Positions 1 to 6,221 of a stretch of 6,890 nucleotides of DNA are shown piece after piece. The notes under the pieces are model-generated. The model worked only from the letters and a program-made list of their open reading frames with translations. It made no database searches and was not told the origin of the DNA. Source of the stretch: UBA1268 sp002694955. GTDB taxonomy: Bacteria > Planctomycetota > Planctomycetia > Pirellulales > UBA1268. The position numbers were made by a program, and so were the translations under genes. The stretch is taken from the NCBI GenBank assembly GCA_028066355.1, contig JALCBP010000102.1, positions 1 to 6,890 of the forward strand. Reading direction: 5' to 3'. Every line of letters starts with the position of its first letter. Position 1 is the stretch's first letter.

Positions 1-678
1 GCCAGCCGTAACACCCTCTACCGTCACTGGCTGACGGGTTCCACTCATGGGGCAGACGAGCAAATCAGATCCACGACCATCCGAACCAAGCGACCAGGCA
101 AGTAGACCCGTGCTTTCTGGTTCTTCATCTACTCGTTCCAAAAGAACAGCGCCTGCACCGTCACCAAAAAGTGGCCACGTTTTTATATCCTTCGGGTCAA
201 CAACACGTGAATTCGTATCGACTCCGACAACCATCGCAAGATTGCTTGAACCCGTTGCAAGAAATTGCCCAGCCGTTACAAGTGCATATGCAAAGCCCGC
301 GCAGGCTGCTGTCACATCCATCGCCGGCGCTTTGAGACCCAGCCTGTCCTGAACCATACAGGCCGTGGATGGAAGACTTGTGTCGGGTGTGAATGTTCCA
401 AGAACGAGAAGATCCACCTTGTCACGAACATCACCACATGCAGCAAGTGCACGTTCGGCCGCTTGGACGGCGAGGTCACTCGTTGCCATACCGGGATCAA
501 CGTGCCGTCGCTCTTGTATGCCCGACCGACTCAAAATCCACTCCGGGTCACAGCCAAGATGGCCCAAATCTGCGTTTGTTACAACACGATCTGGAACAGC
601 ACTCCCTGATGAAAGCAAACGAAAACCAAGAGCTCGCCCAAATCGTGATGGCCGAGGAGAAGTAAGTATTTCGGACAT
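1..678 (-). CDS. fabH: Beta-ketoacyl-ACP synthase III (FabH), N-terminal part, runs off the window
   Basis: FabH condenses acetyl-CoA with malonyl-ACP to start type II fatty acid synthesis in the cytoplasm. I translated the strand by hand: 226 codons are open from an ATG at 678 to the window edge, about two thirds of the usual 315-330 residues. Visible landmarks are an 'SGSAVPDRVVTNADL' N-terminal strand-loop, 'EWILSRSGIQERR' at about 46-58 (CoA-binding region of the family), the nucleophile motif 'DVTAACAGFAYAL' at 121-133 with Cys126 as predicted catalytic residue, and 'FGDGAGAVLLE' at 171-181. The active-site His and Asn would lie beyond the edge. The N-terminus carries about 17 residues before the usual start of the fold. 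An in-frame stop lies a few codons upstream, which limits the start to near this ATG; the Shine-Dalgarno sequence is poor. It follows the DUF4340 gene by 75 bp and may have its own promoter. A paralogous KAS III-like enzyme making another product cannot be excluded without the C-terminal half. Confidence 0.9.
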   Translation of the reverse strand, partial: MSEILTSPRPSRFGRALGFRLLSSGSAVPDRVVTNADLGHLGCDPEWILSRSGIQERRHVDPGMATSDLAVQAAERALAACGDVRDKVDLLVLGTFTPDTSLPSTACMVQDRLGLKAPAMDVTAACAGFAYALVTAGQFLATGSSNLAMVVGVDTNSRVVDPKDIKTWPLFGDGAGAVLLERVDEEPESTGLLAWSLGSDGRGSDLLVCPMSGTRQPVTVEGVTAG

Positions 679-713
679 CAGGTTCTCGTTGAAACGCGCT
701 TAAGTAACATAGA

Positions 714-742
714 TATATAAGCAGAAAAAAGATACAGAACAA
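714..742 (-). promoter_or_regulatory. Candidate sigma70-like promoter for fabH
   Basis: On the minus strand, TTGTTC (742-737) and TATATA (719-714) are separated by exactly 17 bases, and transcription would start about 30 bases before the fabH ATG. The -35 matches consensus at only three positions and the -10 at four, and the tract is A/T-rich, so a chance match is quite possible. It lies in the 75 bp between the DUF4340 stop and fabH. I saw no hairpin with a U-run there, so read-through from the upstream genes is also possible. Confidence 0.3.
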
Positions 743-753
743 ACATCCACTTC

Positions 754-2445
754 TTATTCGGGCACAGGACCTGTCGAACCCTGTGCAGTATCACTTGCGG
801 ATTCAGCCTTCGCTTTGATCACAGCCTCACGATTTAGATGAATTTTTTCGAATTCTTCATCAGAGACAATGTAATACCAATCAGCGAAACGACCGTTAAG
901 TTCTGCTACTCGCTTTTTTCCTTCAACAACTTTTTCGTCATAGGACTCCTGCTTGCGACGGTTCTCGCGTTCCACCTGACGTCGATCCTCGATCGCTTTT
1001 TGCATAGCTGCTTCAGCCTCGTCCGCTTGTTTTAGAAGGTCTGCTGCTGTTACATCCGCATCAGCAGGCTCTTTCTCATCACTGCTGGCTTCCTCCTCGG
1101 CTTTTTCTTCCTCACTCTCTTCATCTTTCGGCTGCTCTGTACTATCACCGTCTTTGTCATCTTCTTCAGGAAGCGAAGGTAGCTCTGCAAGCTCAGGCTT
1201 TTCTAATAAGCCATCATTAAACTGTGCCATCACAAGCAGATACCGCGCAGCAGTCTCGGCTGATTCTCCAGACGCATCACCATCTTCACCAGACCCTGCT
1301 TTGCCAGGCTCCGTAACAGTTGTGCCAGCACCAAATCGCAAGACATACTCAACGCCATCTTTCATACCAATAACCGTCTGTCCCTCTGTTGAAAGGATGG
1401 CTCCGGACGGCAGTGGAAGAAACCCCCTTTGCTGCAATGAAGACACCGCCTCAACATCATTCACAAAACTCTCAGCAGCTTTTAAATCTGCACTAAGACC
1501 AGCCGGTTTTCTTGCAACATCGATGATCTGCAAATCGCCGAGGGCATTGCGAAGGTCATTGAGCTTTGTGGAGTCTACTTCTTCATTATTTTTCAGCTCT
1601 TCCGAAACTGATTCTGCTGAGTCTTCATTTGGAAAGGTCTCAAGTGATGTCAGTTGCCAAGATGATGCTTTGTCGTCGTAGGACAACTGCATCTTTTCAC
1701 TGCGTTGCTGCCGAACTTCAAGTCGTCCATCAGATTCAACGGCAGCGAGGGTATAATTATCCAGTTCAACTGACCTAACATCCCATGGAGTCAACTTGAG
1801 CAAGTCTTTCTCAATCCAATCTCCAAACTGCGTCGTGAACTTTGACGTGTCGAGTTCAACACGATAAACAGGATCTTGACCCGCCTTCCGGACAAAACGA
1901 AGCCGTCGACTGCCGCTTCCTACGCCCGCCTGCTTGTCTTCTTTACCTATAATTAGTCGGGCAATCTTGCTTCCGGAAGCATCGCGTATCTCAATTAGTT
2001 GTCCAACACCGGTCATTCCTGGCTTGATTTTTTCCTGATCAGGTTCAATGACTCCGTAGACTTCATGATCAGCAGCTCGTTCAGTCACGACATCCAGCGC
2101 TTTCAGATCAACAAGTTCTGTGGCAGCGGCTGCGAGTTGATCCTTGGCATCAGCCGGATAGTTCTGATGGGAGGGCAACACCCACACTCCGCCGGTTTTA
2201 ATTACCTTAAACGGGTAGAGGGTCGCCAATTCATCGTCGTAACGGATGATCTCTAAACTTGCTGCCTTTTCAGCATCCGTTAATTCCGGAAAAAGGACTC
2301 GCTCAACTGCAGGTTTTAAAGTCGCTGGCTTGAAACGTGGCTGCACAGCCCAACCCAAAGCTAACAGCAACAGGCCAGCACCAAGAAAGCCTGCTGTCTT
2401 GCGCATTGCGGGGTCACGTGTTTCCGAGACACTTTCCATATTCAT
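754..2445 (-). CDS. Membrane-anchored DUF4340 protein of the GldA/GldFG transporter cluster
   Basis: Function is unknown; DUF4340 proteins are often found beside GldG-type ABC genes, suggesting they belong to the same envelope complex. The 563-residue product has a short charged N-terminus, one hydrophobic helix at about 17-34, then a large soluble part, so I predict an inner-membrane anchor with the body in the periplasm. The DUF4340-like core covers roughly 65-420: it includes 'GVWVL' near 86, 'LIIGKED' near 164, 'YRVELDTSKF' near 194 and 'VEYVLRFGAG' near 365. Acidic or polar inserts interrupt it at about 271-297 and 381-398. A strongly acidic Lys/Glu/Asp/Ser run spans about 427-465, a charged coiled-coil about 467-518, and a conserved-looking end 'FADWYYIVSDEEFEKI' starts at 520. 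The ATG at 2445 lies 26 bp after the permease stop, with GGAG 12 bases upstream, so translation is probably linked to the permease gene. A second ATG two codons in is an alternative start. Confidence 0.85.
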   Translation of the reverse strand: MNMESVSETRDPAMRKTAGFLGAGLLLLALGWAVQPRFKPATLKPAVERVLFPELTDAEKAASLEIIRYDDELATLYPFKVIKTGGVWVLPSHQNYPADAKDQLAAAATELVDLKALDVVTERAADHEVYGVIEPDQEKIKPGMTGVGQLIEIRDASGSKIARLIIGKEDKQAGVGSGSRRLRFVRKAGQDPVYRVELDTSKFTTQFGDWIEKDLLKLTPWDVRSVELDNYTLAAVESDGRLEVRQQRSEKMQLSYDDKASSWQLTSLETFPNEDSAESVSEELKNNEEVDSTKLNDLRNALGDLQIIDVARKPAGLSADLKAAESFVNDVEAVSSLQQRGFLPLPSGAILSTEGQTVIGMKDGVEYVLRFGAGTTVTEPGKAGSGEDGDASGESAETAARYLLVMAQFNDGLLEKPELAELPSLPEEDDKDGDSTEQPKDEESEEEKAEEEASSDEKEPADADVTAADLLKQADEAEAAMQKAIEDRRQVERENRRKQESYDEKVVEGKKRVAELNGRFADWYYIVSDEEFEKIHLNREAVIKAKAESASDTAQGSTGPVPE

Positions 2446-2471
2446 TTTGTTCTTCTACTCCAAATAAAATT

Positions 2472-5231
2472 CTATCGAAGGCGTGATTTTGCCACACCTT
2501 CACGCTCTTGGCTTCTACGGCGGAAAAAGACAAAAAAAGCAACAACAAGTGGTGGGATAGGTGGCAACATAACAGCCAACCATTTCTGCCAATCCTGCTC
2601 TCTTCTTATTGTTGCCTCAAGAGATCGCTCCACCTGCTCAATCTCGGCATCTCTCTTCCGCCTCAATTGCTCGAGTTTTGTATCAAGCCTTCGTTGAGCT
2701 AAACGCTGCCGGCTTGCCAACTGTTGCACCGCCTGCATAGCAGCCTGGCGATCTGTATTTCCACTCGATTCCATATCCTCAATCTTCTTTTCAAATTCTC
2801 CGACTTCTTTTTGCATTTCTGCGTTCGCACTCTGCTCTGCTTTATCAAATTCAGCTATATACTTCTGCCTTTGGTTATCAGCCATTTCGCGAGCATCAGC
2901 GACCGTATCTTCAATACGCTCAAGCGTTCGATGTTTTGGCTTGCGCTTTCGGATTTCAAGAAAACGATCATCGCCAGAAAGCGTATCGAGCACATTCAAG
3001 ACAAAAGTGACGTTGTCGAAGTTAAGCCCGAAGACCTCATCGGGACGATTCCTGAGCCCGAAAATTTGAGGCCCCATGAGATCAATATCTGCAACAACAA
3101 TGGCCCGAACTGTTGTTGCTTCTTCAGATGAACCTTCCGAACCTTCATCAGCACTTTGAGCTCCCGGCAAATCACGATCAACCGCCGCTGCAAGAACCAT
3201 CGCCTGACTACCTGGCTTTTCGAAGATTCTCAACTGACGCATGTCTCCGCGATTTCCTAAAACCTGCTCAACCTCGATCGTGCCGGAGCGTGTCCCAGTT
3301 GCAACCAAAGGCGTCCACTCCAAGTTGGCTTTTTCATCTTTAGCCAGTGCCCCCGGAAAAGGGAACAAAACTTCTTGCAGCCCACTCGTAATTGGATTCG
3401 CTGGATTAAAACTCCGAGACACCCCCCCATCCGCTTCACCTAATTCCGCATCAATAAAAACAAACTCACTGGGCAATTCCAACTTCGGATGTGGATTGTA
3501 ATCCTGCCAGACGACATAGGGCGAGGAACCCATTTGCCCCATGAGTGGGCGGCCGCTGCCTGCAGAAAGCTCGAGCCCTAGTACATCCCAGAGTTGGCTG
3601 AGGTCACCTTTGGGCTGACTTTGTTGCTGGAACATTGCCATCGCACCGCCGCCCCCACGACGAGGCTGAGACGTCCCTGGAACACTGTTCATCAAGACAG
3701 GCAATGGATCTTCAAAAATTGCAACTGGCTGCCCAGCACGAACCGCAGCTACAAAATTATTCATCTGCTCTGGACCAAGACTTGATGGCTGAACGACCAT
3801 CAGTACATCGTATGTTTCTGTGATAGGAGCAGCAGGGTCAACCTGAACAACCTCGTATTGCTTTTCAAGTTCCTCAAGAACTGGCTGCCGGGGCCGCTGC
3901 TGACCACTTGCCATATCGAAGCCACCAAAAAGATCTGCATCTGTTGCAACTACCCCTAACCGCTTTCTCTTTTGTTCCGCCACCGTACAGATTGACCGAA
4001 TCAACTCATACTCAACGGGTGTGCCCCGATCAAAAAATGGTACAACGACTTTTTCAAGACCGCAGGTGAAAGCACAACCAAGAAAAATATCTTCGTCTCG
4101 GAACGCACCGCGCTCTCGAGAAAGAACTGTTACTGGCTCAATGCCAAACTGCTGACTGGCCAAAGAAGCTGCTTCTGTTTTTGTTTCAGTTTCAATAACA
4201 TCAACTCGCAACTTTCCACCACTGAGTCGCTGAAACTGTCGCAACATATTAAGCAGTGTAAGCCGAGTCTGAGCGTAGTCTTCAGGCACTGCTGGACTTA
4301 CATAAGCGGTGACTTCAATGGCTTGTTCAGTGTTTAATCCTGACAGAAGTTGCTTGGTATCGCGAGACAACGAGCTAATCTGCTCAGCGGAAAGATCCGC
4401 TCGCACATCATATGCTCGAAATGTGAGTACAACTCCGAGCGCAGCAATGGCAATCCCAACCGTACGCGCGACAAAATGAGTACCCATTCTTGCGCCATCT
4501 CGTCGACCAGTCCAATGACGACGGCCAATGAGAACCATTGAGATATAAAGGCATACAGTCACAATACCAAGAAAGTAGCCGACGGCTGAAAGGCTGACGA
4601 TACCACGACCAAAATCAATGAAATTCTCTGCAAGACTCCAAGACCGAACGACCGCTGCGAACTTCGGCCCCATCACGCTGCTTGCCTGATCAGCAACGAC
4701 TAATGGTGCATTTAATATCAAACCTAGAATAAAAGATACGGTGAGGTTGCTCGTCAAAAAACTTGCGACCATGCCGATTGCCAGCATAGCCAGACCAACG
4801 AACCAATATCCAAGATAGTTTGTTAGAAAGAGGCCTGGGTCCGGATTGCCCCAAATCTGCAAAATAACCAGATTGCATAGATATGAAAAAATGAGTGACA
4901 CCGTATATATGCCAACTGCCGACAGATATTTCCCCACCACAACCTCGATGTCACTTGCAGGTATCGTCAGGATTAATTCATCTGTTCCCTGCCGGCGTTC
5001 ATCAGCCCAGACGCTCATCGTAATTGCCGGAATAAAAACGAGCAATATATACGGCAAATAGCGATTTAATTGATCAAGATTTGCAAGATTTGAATTAAAA
5101 AATTCTGGTGGCCAAAATGCGGCAAGAGAGCCAAGCAAAACAAATACACAAATGAAAACATAGCCTGTTGGATTTGAAAAATAAGACACAAAATTTCGCT
5201 TGAAAACTGCGTCGAGAACATACCACTTCAT
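2472..5231 (-). CDS. Fused GldF-GldG protein: ABC-2 permease plus periplasmic GldG domain
   Basis: This is the membrane part of an ABC transporter with its auxiliary subunit in one chain of 919 residues (positions below count from a TTG two codons upstream). Residues 1-240 are a GldF/ABC-2 type permease with six hydrophobic segments near 26-42, 61-78, 104-129, 145-163, 166-184 and 214-238, and the cytoplasmic motif 'VWADERRQGTDELILTIP' at 76-93. A basic loop (239-256) leads to a seventh helix (257-275). Residues 278-760 resemble GldG (ABC_transp_aux family), with 'FFDRGTPVEYELIRSI' at 401-416 and 'FGLNFDNVTFVLNVLD' at 736-751. A Gly/Gln-rich loop lies at 519-543 and an acidic one at 688-709. 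Then come a coiled-coil (about 768-882), a last helix (about 886-906, 'PPIPPLVVAFFVFF') and an Arg-rich tail. Positive-inside topology puts the GldG part in the periplasm. In Bacteroidota these are two separate proteins needed for gliding. Substrate here is unknown. Confidence 0.88.
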   Translation of the reverse strand: MKWYVLDAVFKRNFVSYFSNPTGYVFICVFVLLGSLAAFWPPEFFNSNLANLDQLNRYLPYILLVFIPAITMSVWADERRQGTDELILTIPASDIEVVVGKYLSAVGIYTVSLIFSYLCNLVILQIWGNPDPGLFLTNYLGYWFVGLAMLAIGMVASFLTSNLTVSFILGLILNAPLVVADQASSVMGPKFAAVVRSWSLAENFIDFGRGIVSLSAVGYFLGIVTVCLYISMVLIGRRHWTGRRDGARMGTHFVARTVGIAIAALGVVLTFRAYDVRADLSAEQISSLSRDTKQLLSGLNTEQAIEVTAYVSPAVPEDYAQTRLTLLNMLRQFQRLSGGKLRVDVIETETKTEAASLASQQFGIEPVTVLSRERGAFRDEDIFLGCAFTCGLEKVVVPFFDRGTPVEYELIRSICTVAEQKRKRLGVVATDADLFGGFDMASGQQRPRQPVLEELEKQYEVVQVDPAAPITETYDVLMVVQPSSLGPEQMNNFVAAVRAGQPVAIFEDPLPVLMNSVPGTSQPRRGGGGAMAMFQQQSQPKGDLSQLWDVLGLELSAGSGRPLMGQMGSSPYVVWQDYNPHPKLELPSEFVFIDAELGEADGGVSRSFNPANPITSGLQEVLFPFPGALAKDEKANLEWTPLVATGTRSGTIEVEQVLGNRGDMRQLRIFEKPGSQAMVLAAAVDRDLPGAQSADEGSEGSSEEATTVRAIVVADIDLMGPQIFGLRNRPDEVFGLNFDNVTFVLNVLDTLSGDDRFLEIRKRKPKHRTLERIEDTVADAREMADNQRQKYIAEFDKAEQSANAEMQKEVGEFEKKIEDMESSGNTDRQAAMQAVQQLASRQRLAQRRLDTKLEQLRRKRDAEIEQVERSLEATIRREQDWQKWLAVMLPPIPPLVVAFFVFFRRRSQEREGVAKSRLR

Positions 5232-5242
5232 TGCCAATTAAT

Positions 5243-5249
5243 TCCTCTC
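5243..5249 (-). promoter_or_regulatory. Ribosome binding site of the GldF-GldG gene, start choice ambiguous
   Basis: GAGAGGA on the minus strand is the best Shine-Dalgarno sequence in the window. Its AGGA lies 5 bases from a TTG at 5237 and 11 bases from an in-frame ATG at 5231. I chose the ATG because the protein then begins 'MKWYVLDAVFKRNF', as I recall GldF-like permeases doing, but TTG (adding two residues) fits the spacing about as well. Confidence 0.5.
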
Positions 5250-5273
5250 TCTACAAATCAACAAAAGCCCAGC

Positions 5274-5301
5274 TGTATAAGCTATAACCAACTTGCCTCA
5301 A
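5274..5301 (-). promoter_or_regulatory. Candidate sigma70-like promoter for the GldF-GldG gene
   Basis: TTGAGG (5301-5296) and TATACA (5279-5274) on the minus strand are 16 bases apart, each matching four of six consensus positions. A transcript would begin about 36 bases before the ATG at 5231. The 163-bp gap after the ATPase gene is unusually long for subunits of one transporter, which makes an internal promoter or other control element plausible. The evidence is only a weak motif match. Confidence 0.28.
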
Positions 5302-5323
5302 GACAACCGTCGCCTAATGAAGT

Positions 5324-5353
5324 GTTCTATTTAACAAAAAAATTAACTAGAAC
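5324..5353 (-). other. A/T-rich hairpin between the ATPase and permease genes
   Basis: Two 11-base arms (5324-5334 and 5343-5353) are complementary at ten of eleven positions and flank an 8-base loop that is a run of seven A plus one C on the plus strand (U-rich in the minus-strand RNA). No U-run follows the stem, so it is not a standard intrinsic terminator. It lies 42 bases after the ATPase stop codon. It could protect a 3' end, be a processing site that sets different ATPase and permease levels, or simply reflect local A/T richness. Confidence 0.4.
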
Positions 5354-5394
5354 GATTCTTCATTGTTGCAAATCAATACATCTTCATCCCCATG

Positions 5395-6162
5395 TCAGGA
5401 CGCCCGCGTCAGTTCATAAAAACGTTCATCAAGCCGCTCACCCCCAGCAGTCAGTTCGGCAGGCGTTCCATCAAACCGCATACGTCCCTCTGCAATGAGA
5501 ATTACCCTGTCGGCCATGGCCTCTACTTCCTGCAAGATGTGCGTTGAAAGCAACACGGTTTTTTCTTGTCCAAGCTTCCGAATCGTTTCCCTTACTTCAC
5601 GAATTTGATTGGGGTCGAGCCCACTTGTTGGTTCATCAAGTATCAGGACATCCGGTTCATGTAAAAGCACCTGAGCCATACCAACACGCTGACGGTAGCC
5701 TTTTGATAACTTACCAATCGCTTTCCCGATCACACTGCCGAGTTCACACTGCTTCACTACAGCCTCGATACGTTCTTCCCGATATGGCGACTTGAGCCCA
5801 CGAGCAGCGGCAAAAAATTCGAGCAAGGTACGCGGTGTCATATCTGGATAGAGCGGTCCATTCTCGGGCAGGTATCCAAGTCTTTTCGATGCTGCAAGAC
5901 GATCGACAGACATGTCATAGCCAGCAAGCATTGCTCGACCTGCTGAAGGGGCAAGATACCCAGTAAGCATTTTCATAGTTGTGCTTTTCCCAGCACCGTT
6001 TGGGCCAAGGAACGCGACGATCTCACCTCGTGGAACACGAAACGATATATCTTCTGCTGCGATGAAACTGCCGTAGTACTTGCACAGACCACTTGCCTCG
6101 ATCATTGCAGTAGAAGTGGCCGACCCGCTATCGCGTGATGAATTAATGGCTGTTACCGTCAT
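5395..6162 (-). CDS. GldA-like ABC transporter ATP-binding protein
   Basis: This cytoplasmic ATPase should power the GldF-GldG permease encoded just downstream. The 255 residues hold a complete nucleotide-binding domain: Walker A 'GPNGAGKST' at 53-61, a Q-loop region reading 'GYLPENGPLYPDMTP' at 96-110 with Glu where many ABC proteins have Gln, signature 'LSKGYRQRVG' at 152-161 in place of LSGGQ, Walker B 'VLILDEP' at 172-178, D-loop 'SGLDPNQ' at 180-186 and switch His208 in 'STH'. The YLPEN and LSKGY variants are, from family knowledge, typical of the GldA branch. The last residues ('ERLDERFYELT') also fit this branch. The start at 6162 gives a 19-residue Ser/Thr-rich leader; a second ATG at 6105 begins 'MIEASGLCKYYG', where GldA-type proteins normally begin, but neither start has a good Shine-Dalgarno sequence. 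A stop codon lies just upstream of 6162 in frame. The gene follows nadB by 59 bp. Confidence 0.93.
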   Translation of the reverse strand: MTVTAINSSRDSGSATSTAMIEASGLCKYYGSFIAAEDISFRVPRGEIVAFLGPNGAGKSTTMKMLTGYLAPSAGRAMLAGYDMSVDRLAASKRLGYLPENGPLYPDMTPRTLLEFFAAARGLKSPYREERIEAVVKQCELGSVIGKAIGKLSKGYRQRVGMAQVLLHEPDVLILDEPTSGLDPNQIREVRETIRKLGQEKTVLLSTHILQEVEAMADRVILIAEGRMRFDGTPAELTAGGERLDERFYELTRAS

Positions 6163-6221
6163 ATCTCATACTCTATTAAGTCATACCCAATGAATGATTT
6201 CCAGTTCCTCAAGTGTCACTA

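Noticed and set aside
21..37. Perfect 6-bp inverted repeat with a 5-base loop
   Set aside because: It lies inside fabH coding sequence, has no U-run, and a stem this short is expected by chance.
47..703. Several overlapping plus-strand open frames
   Set aside because: All lie opposite fabH, whose minus-strand frame carries the catalytic Cys motif and other family signatures.
1154..1681. Plus-strand open frame of 175 codons rich in Ser
   Set aside because: It is the complement of the acidic and polar part of the DUF4340 gene; the Ser runs mirror Glu/Asp codons and there is no recognisable domain.
2724..3131. Plus-strand open frame of 135 codons
   Set aside because: It is antisense to the coiled-coil end of the GldF-GldG gene, has no family features, and the minus-strand frame is clearly coding.
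5271..5283. Interrupted palindrome AGCT-GTATA-AGCT over the candidate -10 box, considered as an operator
   Set aside because: Arms of four bases are too short to support a binding site, and no second copy was noticed in the window.
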